NCBI RefSeq assembly: GCF_003086295.3
Contig: NC_092053.1
Span: 114,709,905-114,773,904, forward strand
Source: Arachis hypogaea
Taxonomy: Eukaryota > Streptophyta > Magnoliopsida > Fabales > Fabaceae
DNA length: 64,000 bases
Direction of reading: 5' to 3'
Shown here: in pieces, positions 1-12,533 of the stretch
Layout: each line of letters starts with the position of its first letter
Numbering within the stretch: position 1 is the first letter of the stretch
The notes under the pieces: generated by a model
The model's input: the letters and a program-made list of their open reading frames with translations, nothing else
Databases searched by the model: none
What the model was told of the DNA's origin: nothing
Translations under genes and position numbers: made by a program

Positions 1-297
1 GCATTTATGTATCCGGTGGTAATACTGGAAAACAAAATGCTTAGGGCCACGGCCAAGACTCATAAAGAAGCTGTGTTCAAGAATCATCATACTGAACTAG
101 GAGAGTCAATAACACTATTCGAAATCTGAATTTCCTATAGATGCCAATCATTCTAAACTTCAATGGATAAAGTGAGATGCCAAAACTATTCAAGAGGCAA
201 AAAGCTATAAGTCCCGCTCATATAATTGAAACTATGTTTCATTGATAGTTTGGAATTTATAGTATATTCTCTTCTTTTTATCCTATTTGATTTTCAG

Positions 298-334
298 TTG
301 CTTGGGGACAAACAACAATTTAAGTTTGGTGTTG
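298..334 (+). promoter_or_regulatory. Pre-LTR hairpin and plus-strand priming region
   Basis: TTGCTTG (298-304), loop GGGA and CAAACAA (309-315) form an imperfect hairpin, followed by AAGTTTGGTGTTG ending at the LTR boundary. The same arrangement precedes the 3' LTR of the other three internal regions in the window. By position it should contain the plus-strand primer site, although it is not a pure polypurine tract. Confidence 0.6.
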
Positions 335-1917
335 CGATGAGCGGATAATTTATACGCTTTTTGACACTGTTTTTAGTATGTTTTTAGTAGGATCTAGTTA
401 CTTTTAGGGATGTTTTCATTAGTTTTTATGTTAAATTCACATTTCTGGACTTTACTATGAGTTTGTGTGTTTTTCTGTGATTTCAGGTATTTTCTGGCTG
501 AAATTGAGGGACTTGAGCAGAAATCAGATTCAGAGGTTGAAAAAGGACTGCTGATGCTGTTGGATTCTGACCTCCCTGCACTCAAAGTGGATTTTCTGGA
601 GCTACAGAACTCGAAATGGCGCGCTTTCAATTGCGTTGGAAAGTAGACATCCAGGGCTTTCCAGAAATATATAATAGTCCATACTTTGGCCAAGAATTGA
701 TGACGTAAACTGGCGTTCAACGCCAGCCTTCTGCCCAAATCTGGCGTCCAGCGCCAGAAAAGGATCCAGAACCCTAGTGACTAGTTTATTATAAATAGGA
801 CCTCTTACTATTGTATTAGGCATCTTTGGACGTCTGGTTCTTAGATCAGAGGGGCTGGCCATCTCGGCCATGCCTGGACCTTCACTTATGTATTTTTAAC
901 GGTAGAGTTTCTACACTCCATAGATTAAGGTGTGGAGCTCTGCTGTTCCTCAAAGATTAATGCAAAGTACTACTGTTTTCTATTCAATTCTTCTTATTTC
1001 TCTTCTAAGATATCCATTCGCACTCAAGAACGTGATGAAGGTGATGATTATGTGTGACGCTCATCATCCTTCTCCCTTATGAACGCGTGCCTGACAAACA
1101 CTTCTGTTCTACATGAATTAAGCTAGAATGAGTATCTCTTAGATCTCCTAATCAGAATCTTTGTGGCGTAAGCTAGAATGATGGCGGCATTCAAGAGAAT
1201 CCGGAAAGTCTAAACCTTGTCTGTGGTATTCCGAGTAGGATTCAATGATTGAATGACTGTGACGAGCTCCTAACTCGCGATTGCAGGGCGTTAGTGACAG
1301 ACGCAAAAGGATAGTAAATCCTATTCCAGCATGATCGAGAACCGACAGATGAATAGCCGTGCCGTGACAGGGTGCGTGAGCATATTATTCACTGAGAGGA
1401 TAAGATGAAGCCATTGACAAGGGTGATGCCTCCAGACGATTAGCCGTGCCGTGACAGGGCATTGGATCATTTTCCCGAGAGATGACCGAAAGTAGCCATT
1501 GACAGTGGTGATGTATCGCATAAAGCCAGCCATGGAAAGGAGTAAGACTGATTGGATGAAGATAGCAGGAAAGCAGAGGTCCAGAGGAACGAAAAGCATC
1601 TCCATTCGCTTATCTGAAATTCCTGCCAATGAATCTACATAAGTATCTCTATCCCTTTTATTGTTTATTTTAATCTAATAAAGTATCATGTTTAAATCCG
1701 CCTGACTGAGATTTACAAGGTGACCATAGCTTGCTTCATACCAACAATCTCCGTGGGATTCGATCCTTACTCACGTAAGGTATTACTTGGACGACCCAGT
1801 GCACTTGCTGGTTAGTTGTATCGAAGTTGTGACAATTATGAATTAAGATCAGAGCACCAAGCTTTGGAGCCATTACCAGGATTTGTTCGAGCCTGGAGAT
1901 CACAATTTCGTGCACCA
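335..1917 (+). repeat. 3' LTR of family A (first copy)
   Basis: 1583 bp. It starts CGATGAGC, where the other family A LTRs have TGATGAGC, so the first base of the terminal TG has mutated. It ends GTGCACCA at 1917. A TATA box, TATAAATA, lies at 790-797. Family words such as CTGGCGTTCAACGCCAG occur near 710-770. The last 60 bp include a second, degenerate copy of the LTR/primer-site junction (1855-1890), as if the end had been duplicated. Confidence 0.85.
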
Positions 1918-3938
1918 AACTTCTCAGTCATCGCCTTCTACTCCTACTACCCTTGGGGCGTCACAGGTAATGGATACACAGGATCAGCCGTTCATCATGG
2001 TCCCCAACCCCAACTATGTGGCTCCTTCTGTTGTGCATACCTCGCTACCAGGAAGTCGTCTGGCTGCTTCACCAGAGTGGACTCCTCTACTACCTCCATC
2101 CGCTCAGCAGTCCACTATTTTGATAACAACACCTCCTCTAGCGATTTACACTGCGATGCCGAAATCCTCACATAGATCCTAGCCAGATGCCCCTCCACCA
2201 CCTTTCATTGTATGGATGATGATGGCGTGAGTACTATTTTAAGTCTTTTATATACAAACTATTTTGATATTCTTATTTAACATATGTGGTTGCTAATCTT
2301 AAGTTTTTCATTTTAGTTAGTTAGTTTAATTTATTTAGATTCAATTTTTTGGTTTTTGTGGATTTAGGATGTTAAAATAGGTTCAATTTAGATAAGTAGG
2401 TTTGAACTGCTAAAAGTATTTGAGAATTCGTATTGTTGATGGATGTTGCTGCTTAAGTGATATAATGCCATATTAGTTTGTTTGTGAATTGCTTAAGTGA
2501 ATTATTAATGGATAGAATTTTTGGCACCTTTTAATTATAGATGAAACTCTACCGAAATTTCTAAAAAATCTAAATATACTTAAGGTTTATAGATTACTTC
2601 AAATTTGATTCAAAATACTATCTTAAGTTTTTATTGATATGTTTGCAACAAATAATAATGCATGTATACATGAGTGTACCAATATCATCAAGCTGATGTA
2701 CGAACACCTATGGCCAAACTACAAGAATATCCCTGCTAAGACCAGAGAGCGATGGTTTTAGAAATGAGAGGTAAAAACTCAATCTGATTCAAACCTTAGC
2801 TAGTTTATATATTCTATTTTGCTTAATTGTGTATTTAATTTTGATTGACTAGCGATAAATGTTCTTTCGTAGAAGAGAAATTTATATGGGAAAAGACTCA
2901 CGCTGCCATGATCAGGAAGATCTTCGGCCATCGGATGGTTAGGTGGCTTCATCAAGTGATAGAGGATGTACGTGAAAGGCGTGACCACTTCACTATTTGG
3001 CTCCTTCGGGACATTAAGAAGCCATTGTACATCCATTGGGAGATTGATGAGGGGTTCAGGCGTCGTCGCCTCACAAACAGAGCCAACAGGCATCGGTTAG
3101 GTCGTCGAAGTATACCGGCAGTTCAGCGACTTTTATGAAGACAAAGGCCAGACTGGTATGTAACTTGTTTCATTTTGTTATTAAGTTCGTTTGCCTTTGA
3201 CATTTAATTTCGTTATTACTTAATTTATCATATTATTTCAACATATGCAGTCTAAGTCGTTGGATCGTGATACCACAATGATGAAGACCTTCAAGTATAC
3301 TTACACTTTAAAGGAGAACAAAGAGAGATTTGTTGATCAGCGGTCAGCGAATCATTATGTGAGTAAACATCATTCGACGTAAAGTTTTCAAATAACTGTC
3401 ATCCGCCTTCTAACATGAGTTATGTAAGAGTCCTACACGCACAGATTAGAGGCCAAAACCCAAAAATCCCAGCCTACTGGAGAGGACAGAACAACGTCGC
3501 TGATGTAGTCGTCGATCCTTACAAGAATTGCGTCTATAGGCTGGGATCGTTCTTCACTGACAACCTTCGCACTTCTACATTGAGGGCTTCATCTGCCTCT
3601 ACCACCAGTCACGCTGTCGATCCCGAGGATAGCATCGTTGATTTAAGGGAGCAGGTGTTGAATCTCACTCAGAACCTTTACTAACAAGCTTAGCAGCTGC
3701 AATAGTCTGAAGAGAGATATAACAAGATCCTCGCATCTCAAACACAGATTCTCTCAGGCTGGAGCTTAGACAGGAGCTAGAGTGGCTTCAGCGGATGGAG
3801 CAACACATGGTGGTATACTATGAGCGGATATGCACTAGTGGCAGCAGCTCCGTTGGAGGGACACCGATATCACTGCCTAGTCCGTCGTCTCATAAGGACC
3901 AAGGGGATGACGACGATGATAACTATCAGGATCCGTAG
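1918..3938 (+). pseudogene. CACTA-associated Transposase_24 (Ptta/En/Spm) gene, degenerate
   Basis: Several exon-like blocks read as the plant Ptta/En/Spm transposase-associated protein. They are a proline/serine-rich N-terminal block (1918-2228), a block with LMYEHLWPNYKNIPAKTRERW (about 2645-2770), the conserved core with VRERRDHFTIWL and HWEIDEGFRRRRLTNRANR (2845-3160), a block with TFKYTYTLKENKERF (3250-3360), and a C-terminal block with LGSFFTDNLRTSTLRASSAS ending in an Asp-rich tail and stop at 3936-3938. GT/AG-like junctions separate the blocks, so introns are retained. In-frame stops near 2758, 2179 and 3683 and a frameshift near 3100 show that it is broken. The family acts with the CACTA transposase on element ends; this copy should be inert. 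Confidence 0.8.
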
Positions 3939-4139
3939 CGATTAGGGTTTTATTTTAGACTATTGATTATATTTTACTTATTTGACTTTTTATTTTATTC
4001 ATAATTTGATATTTAATAAAATCATTATTTGGTTTCTATTATTGAGAATTTAACGACTAATTGGGTAAAAAATAAATTTAAAAGAAATAAAAAAAATTAA
4101 CTACTAATTGTGTCTTAAAAAAACTAAAAAACTAACAAA

Positions 4140-4387
4140 AAATTGAAGCTATCATCAAATTTACCGAAAAAAAATTTGACAGTAATTAGGCAGAAAATAA
4201 AATAGTGTGGAGCCAATATTACCAGCGAAAATATTCTACCGGTAATCGAATAAATTTCAAATAAGAATTTGTCGTAGAATCCGATGATAATTATCGGCAG
4301 ATTGAATAATTCGATGGTAAATTGTTACTAGCAAGGGTTATACATTTGCCGGTAAAATTGACAATACTCAGTAATTTTCTTGTAGTG
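4140..4387 (+). repeat. CACTA subterminal repeats and right terminal inverted repeat
   Basis: Short variants of ACCGGTAAT, GACAGTAATT and ATCGGCAGATT recur in both orientations, ending in the terminus CTTGTAGTG. In En/Spm-type elements such repeats are transposase binding sites. Confidence 0.65.
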
Positions 4388-5124
4388 GATATTATTTTTA
4401 TAATGATTTTGAATGCTTATTTTTCTTTGATTTTTAGATTTTTTTGAGATTTTGATTGTTTCTTTTCATTTAGTATTAGATATTTCTCATAATAATTTGA
4501 ATTTATGTTTTCTCTAAAAAAAATTTAAAAAAAAAATACTAGTTAGTTGCATCCCCTATAGCATAGTTGTTAAAATTATTATTAGATAAAGTTACTCTTA
4601 AGTAAATGACATGTATAATTAATGATTATTCAATATTCCAATTAAATATTATATTCATAAATATTTCTTAAGTTTATGTACTTTTATTTTTAGCTCATCC
4701 GTTAAGTAAGATTATTATTAAATTAAAATTTTAATTTCACTAAATATTTTCTTGTGATAATTACATATCTGAACTCCCCTAATTTATTTAGTGTCCCATG
4801 TCTCTCTTCTCATAATATATTTGAATTTATTTAAATTTTGTTAAAATGTTTCATTTCATGCCATGTAACCATATGTTCCACTTGTGGCATGTCTCACCTT
4901 TTATATATATTCATACTAGATAGATATTATGTATGACTATAAATTTTGAAAAGCGATACACATATTATTAAATTTTTGTGAAAATATAGTTGTAACATCA
5001 AGAAATGCAAAGATAATATAATATTCTAGCTATTAAAACAATTTTTTATATTGTATAATATGAATTTGTCTATTGAAAGATGAGATTACGAGTCTTATAC
5101 AACACATTACTAAATATAAGACAA
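4388..5124. other. AT-rich intergenic DNA, nothing recognised
   Basis: Roughly 75-80% A+T with short poly-A and poly-T runs. I see no reading frame, RNA gene or repeat boundary in it. Confidence 0.6.
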
Positions 5125-5133
5125 TAGTAAAAA

Positions 5134-5265
5134 GGTAAAGTATATTTATTTTTTTAAAATTTGTCATAAATTTTAAAAATATTTTAAAATTTTATTTTAA
5201 AAAATATTTATTTATATCAAATCTATTTTTGACAGATAACTTTTTAAGAAATTTAGGATTAATCT
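5134..5265 (+). repeat. Left terminal inverted repeat of the Mutator-like element
   Basis: Pairs by eye with the reverse complement of 31448-31593. Both read GG(A)TAAAGTATATT outward and end inward near a GGATTAAT word. Confidence 0.5.
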
Positions 5266-5406
5266 AATATAATAAATGCATAACAAATAAAAACCAGTTA
5301 TCATAGTTATTATAACCGAATGGCAATCAATTTGGCTATATTACGGTCACTATATTAATAATGGTATAATTGGATCACTAGTTGAACTATTTGACCCAAT
5401 AATAAT

Positions 5407-5409
<3 letters not shown>

Positions 5410-5471
<62 letters not shown>
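5410..5471. repeat. (TA)n microsatellite, about 30 units
   Basis: An uninterrupted TA dinucleotide run of about 60 bp. Confidence 0.95.
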
Positions 5472-5473
<2 letters not shown>

Positions 5474-5793
5474 AAATTAAAATTTAAATAATAAAAATAA
5501 AAATTTAATTTTAATACATTATTAGTATAAAACGATTTTATACGTATATCTAATTATATAATGTTATATCAATAAAAATGACTATTTTTTATATTAATCA
5601 TAAAAAACAGGTTTGCAATTGGACAATGGTGTAAAATAATATTTTATATTGTCAAATCATTAAAACTAAACTATAAAATAAATTAATACAATATTATTAT
5701 TAAAAAAATAAAAATAATATTTTACATTATATATAATTAAATAAATTATATAGAAATTTTAATTCTTTAATATAATATATAATTATTAGCCGT

Positions 5794-5798
<5 letters not shown>

Positions 5799-5846
<48 letters not shown>
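5799..5846. repeat. (AT)n microsatellite, about 24 units
   Basis: An uninterrupted AT dinucleotide run of about 48 bp. Confidence 0.95.
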
Positions 5847-5849
<3 letters not shown>

Positions 5850-6120
5850 CCTTTATTATAACAAGAGATATGTTGGCTTAGTAGAAGAATGAGGGAGAAC
5901 TTTTTGCAACGCATTTTTTGAATTAATTCAAAGGTGTGTGTCCTATCATGATTCAGCACACTGATGGTGTACCATAGAGGCGCATAGGTGATTGCAGACC
6001 TCCTGGTTCATCAGTTGGTCCACTTTAGTGTTTGATCGGTTAAATACCAGTTAGATTGGTTTTCTGCAGGTTAAATGGAGAAATAGTTAAAAAGCTAAAA
6101 CTATTCAGAGTATTCACTGA

Positions 6121-8483
6121 TGATGACATGTCATCTTAATCACTTTTTAAGTCTCTTTTTTATTTATTTTCTTAATTTTTGAATCAAATTCTCATATTTT
6201 TAGTGATGTTTTGATAACTAATCATATAGTTGGAGTTGGAGTTCTGTTAGAAATAATTATGTTTTCAAGCTAAAATCAAACAAATCAAAGATGAAAATCA
6301 ACACAAAAATAAATTTAGAGGCGTAAGCCTAAAAAAGACAAGTCCAATGCCTAAAATGCCAAGTTGGGTGCCCAAACCCAGAACCCGACTCCAAGGACTG
6401 GCGCCAGCATCAAGGATTTGAAGCCCAGCGCTTTCGTGTACTGGAAGGAAGAAAAAAAGGCTAGAGTCCGGCTCCATAAGGTGGTGCCCAACTCCCCTCC
6501 AATTTCATATAAGGGGCGCCCAAAAACAACACAAATTGAACCAGTAGCGGTTACCAGCAGTGAGGGAGGAAGGGAAGTGACGGTGAGGGAGGAAGGATGT
6601 GACCTCGGACAAAGAGAGAAGGGGCTCGAAGACAAAGGCTTGATGCAAGGACAGAGACGTCAATTTCGAGGCTGACGACGACGACGGAGATTGCGATGCC
6701 AACAGCTCCGAGCACGACTTAGCAATGTCGAGGAGAAGACATATACAAATCTTGAGGAAAATAGGATTCAAATTTTGTCAGTGATCAAGAATAAAAACAA
6801 GAAAGAAAGAGCAATGTGGAAGAACGATCCAGTGACAGGGAGAGACCGCGATAACTCAGATTTGTGCACGGTGGAGGAGAGGGGAACAGTTGACGATGGC
6901 GAGAGGAGGATGTCTGGGCAGCCACATGACTCAAAGACAGCATAGATCGCACGTGGGAGCAGAGAACATGGGTGGTTATGCACACCTTGAATGAGGGATT
7001 AGGGGTTTCACGCACTGTAGGTAGGGGGAATGGTCAACAGCGGTGAGAGGAGATTGGATCGACTGCCATGCGACTCCACGGTGGAGCAGAGAACACGGGT
7101 TCACCGCTTCCACTCTCCTTTCACGGGTTCCCACTATATATTTTGAGTAATCTGAATTGATTTTGGGTGAAATCAGTATATTGGGTTAGGGTTAGCGGCG
7201 GGACTTCATGGAATCGACGCTAATCCAAGTTGATTCTACGTCACATTGAAGAGATCAGATGTCAATGGCAGCTATCTTAGCAAATTACAGCAGATGGAGA
7301 AACCGCAGGCAATTTGCCGCCGCTATCCTCTGTGTTTCCTGTATTGAAGTGCAATTACCACTCCCAAGATTCTAAGAATTGCTTCTAGCCTAACTCCACT
7401 TCACCAAGCCCGGCTCCAGCATATAACTAACTCCTAGGAGGCTTCAATTCAATTCAAGATTCAATAATTAAATGATTAGTTAGCAACAAATTCTTCTAGA
7501 AAGATAAAGATTTGGTTATTAGGATTAGATTAGATTAAATTTGAATTTGAATAAGTTATCATTCTCTTTAAAAGATAACATTAGATTAGTTTTTTAATTT
7601 GAACTAGTTAGGAAGTTAGATATAAATAAGTAAACAAGGTTCACAAGAGAGGCACCAATCATCCGATCCGTCATCCACGAATCATACATTCGCCACTCTC
7701 TCTAGTTTAGTTGTTTTCTTCTCTACCATGAACAAATAAACCTCTTCTTGTTAAAGGTTAGGGGCTCTGTTTTATTTTTATGGATTAATAATGCAAGTAT
7801 TTTCTTTGTTTTAATTCATGCTTCTTTACTTTTTTAAGATTGAGTTTAGTTCTTCATCAATAATTATTAGAAGTGTTGAGAAATATTCTAATTCTGTCTT
7901 AGATTCCGATATTACTTTAAGAGATTTAATATCAGAATTAGCTTGAAATCCATCTCATAATCTTCACTGATTTTAGAACTAGTTCTTGAATATGTGACAT
8001 TTAATTCATCTAGGGATAGTCTTTGAATATTGTGTGGCTTAAAATCGAAACCGTTCTTAACCTCTTCTCTTGATTAATTGACTAAGATATTAGCGATTAA
8101 TTAAGTAAAGAGAAATTAGATTGCCAAAATATTGAAATTTAATTATAAATGATTTTCTATAAAAAGATTTTTGCATGAATCAAAATTTTGAAAACACAAC
8201 TATTATTCTTCCACATTCCCTATCTTGATTTCTTTCTGATTCTTCAAAACCTTCCCACACCCAATAATCCAAACAAAATCAATTCTCACTTCTCTGTTGC
8301 TTCCAAACTCACGAACCAATTGCCCTCATGCCAAGGTGTGATCGATCTAATTAGAGATATAATTAGACATTGCTTGTCTCAATCTGTTAATCCTCGTGAG
8401 AATGATATCCACTAACCGTGGTATTACCTAATACGATTTGGTGCACTTGCCAATAGTACGAGCTTATCAATTTTGGCTCATCA
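6121..8483 (+). repeat. 5' LTR of family B, with a private 0.8-kb insertion
   Basis: Matches 29762-31328 over its first 400 bp and last 1.1 kb. It is 2363 bp against 1567 bp because of extra sequence at about 6523-7347. A TATA box, TATAAATA, is at 7621-7628; the partner LTR has TATAAGTA there. It contains the family words AGCCCGGCTCC and ACTGGCGCCAG. Confidence 0.82.
6523..7347. other. Foreign or captured sequence in the 5' LTR only
   Basis: About 825 bp, richer in G+C than the surrounding LTR, replacing about 35 bp present in the 3' LTR. It includes GAGGGAGGAAG-type purine-rich runs and GACGACGACGGAG. No frame in it matches a protein I recognise, although its composition resembles a gene 5' region. 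It carries no terminal repeats or target duplication that I can see. Confidence 0.55.
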
Positions 8484-8489
8484 AGTTTT

Positions 8490-8508
8490 TAGCGCCGTTG
8501 CCGGCGAT
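8490..8508 (+). promoter_or_regulatory. Primer-binding site of family B (tRNA-Asp type)
   Basis: It lies six bases after the LTR end and matches TGGCGCCGTTGCCGGGGAT, the complement of the 3' end of plant tRNA-Asp(GUC) with CCA, at 17 of 19 positions. Confidence 0.75.
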
Positions 8509-8646
8509 AAATTGAGATTGACAACATACGTCCGGTTTAAATCACTAAGTTAGATCTTATTTATTTTATTTCTTTTATTTTTATGTTATTTTACTTTCTT
8601 TTTTTTCTTTATTTTCTTTATTCTGCATGGTACATTTGATTTCTTA

Positions 8647-9297
8647 TTGTTTTTGTGCACGCAAGGGGAGGAGAATCCCATTCTCTTCGATCTGAAAATT
8701 GAAAAGACGCATATACAAATAAAGAAGAGATCAAGGACTAGGAGAGAAGAAGTAGAGAAGATGGCAAATGAGAATAACAATAGAAGGACTCTTGGCGGCT
8801 ACACTGTTCCTACCATCGATTGCTGTGGAAGTAGCATAGTGATACCTACAGTTCAAGTTAATAACTTTGAACTAAAGCCATCATTAATCTAATTTGAACA
8901 AAGGGACTAATTCAGTGGTAGCCCGCAAGAAGATCGAAACAAACACATAGCTAGTTTTCTGTAGCTATCTGACATAATAAAGAGTAATGGAGTTAGTCCC
9001 AAAGCCATCTGGCTAAGGCTATCCCCATTCTCTTTAAGACATAGAGCCACACAATGGCTCCAAACTCAACCCTTGGGCAGTATTACTTCTTGGGGGGGCT
9101 TAGTTAGTAAATTCCTAACCAAGTATTTTCCTCCCCAAAAGTTAGCCTGGTTGAGATATGAAATTAATTCTTTTTCCCAAAAGGAGGGCGAATCGTTCTA
9201 TGAAGTTTAGGAAAGGTACATAAAGATGCTCCAAAAATGTCCATATTATGCCTTTTCCGAATGGCTTCAAATCCAAACCTTTTATGATGGAGTCTCT
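8647..9297 (+). pseudogene. gag of family B, N-terminal half, broken
   Basis: The frame shows the Athila-type gag start (GGYTVPTIDCCGSSI, then NNFELKPSLI). It continues through stops at about 8890, 8908 and 8962 as matches to the gag core, including SLRHRATQWL, KFLTKYFPPQKL, EGESFYEV and QTFYDGV. These align by eye with the intact gag of element E (residues about 105-255). It is cut at 9297 by the family A insertion and resumes at 20110. Gag forms the particle that packages the element RNA; this copy cannot be translated intact. Confidence 0.8.
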
Positions 9298-10873
9298 TGA
9301 TGAGCAGATATTTTATACGCTTTTTGGTATCATTTTCATATAGTTTTTAGTATGTTTTGTTTAGTTTTATTAAGTTTTTATAGGTTTTACTGTTAAATTT
9401 ATATTTTTGGATTCTACTATAAGTTTTTGTATTTTTGTATAATTTCAGGTATTTTCTGGCTGAAATTGAGGAGCTGGAGCAGAAGTCTGATTCAGAGACA
9501 AAGAAAACACTGCAGATGCTGTCTGGATCTGACCTACTTGCATTCGGAAGAGCTTTTCTGGAGCTCCAGAAGTCCAAATGGAGAGCTCTCAATGGCCATG
9601 GAAAGTTGAATTCCAGAGATTTCCAGAAATATATAATAGTTCATACTTTGCTTTGGATTAGAAGGCCCAAAACTGGAGTTCAACGCCAGCTACCTGCCCC
9701 CTTCCAGGCGTCCAGCGCCCACAGAGCAGATACCAGAGTCCAAACGCCCAAAGAGGACCCCCTAGCTGGTGTTCCACGATCAGAGACCTCATAGCACATG
9801 GATCTCATTAAAGCTCAGCCCAAACACTCACCAAGTGGGCCCCAGAAGTGAATTTTATCCCTATATAGACTATTTTACCCTTACTAGTCATCTGCTTAAT
9901 ATTTAAAGTGTATCTTGCATAATCATTCAGACATCACGCATACTTTACAGTCCTATTTTCGAGTTTTACATTGTATTTCTCATCAGTATGAGTTTCTAAA
10001 CCTTCTAGGTTGAGGAGAGGAGCCTTGCTGAGTCCTATGAATTAATAAAAGTATTACTGTTTCTTCTCCGATTCGTGTTTGATTTATTTCTAAGATGTAT
10101 ACTCGAACTTCATCAGAGTGAATAAGATGATCAGACAATCAGCTCTATTCATCACATTAAGATGAACGTGCCTGACAAACACCCGCGTCTACTTGGGTTC
10201 GTGTGAATACGTGACTGGAAAGCACGAGCCAACAGCTATGTTTATACATTTCTCAGATGACTAATCCACGAATTTGTTGGGGACTTCTCAAGATACCAGT
10301 TCAGCCGATTTCTAGTGAGATTAGGGTCTTCGTGGTATAGGCTAGAATCCTAAGAAGCAGCATCCTCTGATCTGGAAGATTCGACCTTGTCTGTGGCATT
10401 TTGAGTAGGATCGCTAAGAGAATGACTTGCTATGCACTTCACCCTTCGTCAGATTGGATGACCACGGCCAATGACGTTCAACCTGTAGTAGAGAAGATCA
10501 ATGACCACGGCCCATAGTATTGATCACATACAGCCTGCCATAAAAGAAGATCATTCACAAGCAGAGAAGACAGTAGTACCAGAGTTGATTTAGAAAGACA
10601 AAGCAACTCCAATCCTTAACCTTATTCCTATCAGTATTTTCTATCCCTTTTGCTTTATTAGTTATATGTCTTCATAGTTTAATAATGTCACAAATATTTA
10701 TCTATCAATCCAACAACCTTCTGATCTGCTTGACTAAGACCTTCAAGATAACCATAGCTTCCTTCAAGCCAACAATCCTCGTGGGATCGACCCTGACTCG
10801 CTCAGGTATTACTTGAAGGACCCAGTGCACTTGCTAGTACAATAGTACAAAAGTGTGGGAATTCGTGCCACCA
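9298..10873 (+). repeat. 5' LTR of the full-length family A element
   Basis: 1576 bp, TG...CA ends, paired with 18533-20109. A weak TATA-like CTATATAGA lies near 9860. Words GGAGTTCAACGCCAGC and CAGGCGTCCAGCGCCC occur near 9675-9720. Confidence 0.92.
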
Positions 10874-10879
10874 AGTTTT

Positions 10880-10898
10880 TGGCGCTGTTGCTGGGGAT
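10880..10898 (+). promoter_or_regulatory. Primer-binding site of family A (tRNA-Asp type)
   Basis: Six bases after the LTR end; 17 of 19 bases match TGGCGCCGTTGCCGGGGAT. Both mismatches are C to T, as expected from decay of methylated cytosines. Confidence 0.8.
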
Positions 10899-12533
10899 TG
10901 TTCGAGTTTGGACAAACTGACGAATTGTCTTGCTCCCTAGATCAGGTAATTTTTATTTTATTTGAGTCTTTTATTTTTATTTGCTTCTTCTTCAATTTTC
11001 GAAAATTTTAAAACCTTTTTTCAAAAATATTTTTTCTTTTCTTTGTTTAATCTTTGTTCTTTGTTTGAGTCTTGTGTTTTTGTTGAGTCTTTTATTTTTT
11101 ATTTTCTTCTTCAAATTTCAAAAAAATCAAAAAGCTTTCCAAAAATATTTTTTCTTCTCTTTGTTTAATTTGTGTTCTTGGTATTGAGTCTTGCATGTTC
11201 TTGTTTTCTGTTTTTTTTTTAATTCCAAAAATTTTAAAACTTCTTCAAAAACCTTTTACAAGAAATATTTGTCTTTTCTTTATTCAATCTTTATTTTTGG
11301 CTAGAGCCTTGTACTTATGTTCTTGGTAAATTTTCGTGTTTTTTTAGTCTTTCTTTCTAAAAATTTTTCAAAAATATTTTCTTTGGTTAAATCTTATGTC
11401 AAGTTTTTTAGTTTGGTGTTTTCGTGTTAATTTTCTTCAAAGTTTTGAAAATTTATGTTTGGTTTTCTAAAAATTTTAAGTTTAGTGTCTCTTATATGTT
11501 CTTGTGTTCATTGAGTCTTTGAGTTTTGTTTTTTGTGTTCTTGTTAGTCTTTAAAGTGTTCTTGAGCTTTTTTGTGTTTTGATCTTAAAATTTTTAAGTT
11601 TTGTGTTCCTTTGTGTTTCCCTCTAAAATTTTTGAAAACAAAGAGCATTAGATCTAAAAATTTTAAGTCTTGTGTCTTTTGTGTGTTTTTCTCTTTCATC
11701 ATTAAATTTAAAAAATAAAAAAAATCTTTTTTATTTTTATTTTTTGCTTAATTTTTGAAAATTAACATTAAAAATTCAGATTTTGATTTTAAATTTTTAT
11801 CTTATCTTATCTTAGTTTTCAAATTTTCAAAAATTAAATCTTTTCAAAATTAAAAATCTTATCTTTTTCAAAATCTTATCTTTTCCAAATTTCAAATTTT
11901 AAAAATCATATCTTTTTCAAAATTAAATTTTTAAATCTTATCTTTTTAAAATTTTCAAATCTTTTTAAATTTCTTATCTTATTTTTTTCTAATTTCAACT
12001 TTCAATTTCAAATCTTTTCTTATCTTATCTCTTATCTTATTTTAAATTCAAATCTTTTCTTAATTAATATCTTATCTTCTCTCTCTTCCTTTTCAAAACT
12101 TCCTAACTAACTCTCATCTCTTTCTTAATTTTCAAAAATTCCACTTCTCTTCTTTCTCTTCTTTTTCAAAACTTCCTAACTAACTCTTCTCTCACTTAAT
12201 TTTCGAAAACTTCTCCTTCTTCTCTTTCTTCTATTTTCGAAAATTTAACATTTACATTTTAAATCGTTTTAAATTAGTTAACCATAATTTTCGAAAATAA
12301 TAAATAAATAAAATAAAAATAAAAATATTTTAATTTTTATTCACTTTTTCTATTTATACTTCTTCTCTTCTCATCTCTATTTTCGAACTCTTCTTCTTCC
12401 CCCTCTCTATTCTTCCTTTTCATCTTCCTTCTTTACTTTTATTTCTCTCTTCTTTCTTCACATCTCATTGGAAGCTCTTTGGTCCAAGTGGCACAAAAAG
12501 CTTTCTTCTTTTCTTTCCTTTCCTTTCTTGTTT
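10899..12533 (+). other. T-rich untranslated leader of family A
   Basis: About 1.6 kb between primer site and gag, dominated by poly-T runs and repeated words such as AATCTTATCTTTTTCAAAA. No coding frame is supported. The leader of element E is only about 260 bp, so this expansion is specific to family A. Confidence 0.7.

Larger units (their letters stand above)
1..1917 (+). mobile_element. Family A Athila-like LTR retrotransposon, 3' end only
   Basis: Bases 1-334 are the last part of the internal region and 335-1917 the 3' LTR; the rest lies left of the window. Bases 1-334 closely match 18201-18532 of the second family A copy, both running through a TTGCTTG-GGGA hairpin and AAGTTTGGTGTTG into the LTR. 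The LTR is followed directly by CACTA transposase sequence rather than a primer-binding site, so this element sits inside the CACTA element. The family looks non-autonomous from the fuller copy at 9298-20109. Confidence 0.85.
1918..4387 (+). mobile_element. CACTA (En/Spm) transposon, right portion
   Basis: The right end is the inverted CACTA terminus CAGTAATTTTCTTGTAGTG at 4369-4387, preceded by about 240 bp of subterminal motifs built on CCGGTAA and GACAGTAATT. A decayed transposase-family gene lies inside on the same strand. The left terminus is not in the window because the family A element occupies the left side. The 3-bp target duplication cannot be tested without the other end. Confidence 0.8.

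Noticed and set aside
1321..1629. Minus-strand frame in the first family A LTR
   Set aside because: It lies wholly inside an LTR and matches no protein; the other LTR copies do not keep it open.
4140..5865. AT-rich stretches as an origin or matrix attachment region
   Set aside because: Composition alone is not evidence, and the microsatellites explain the strongest signals.
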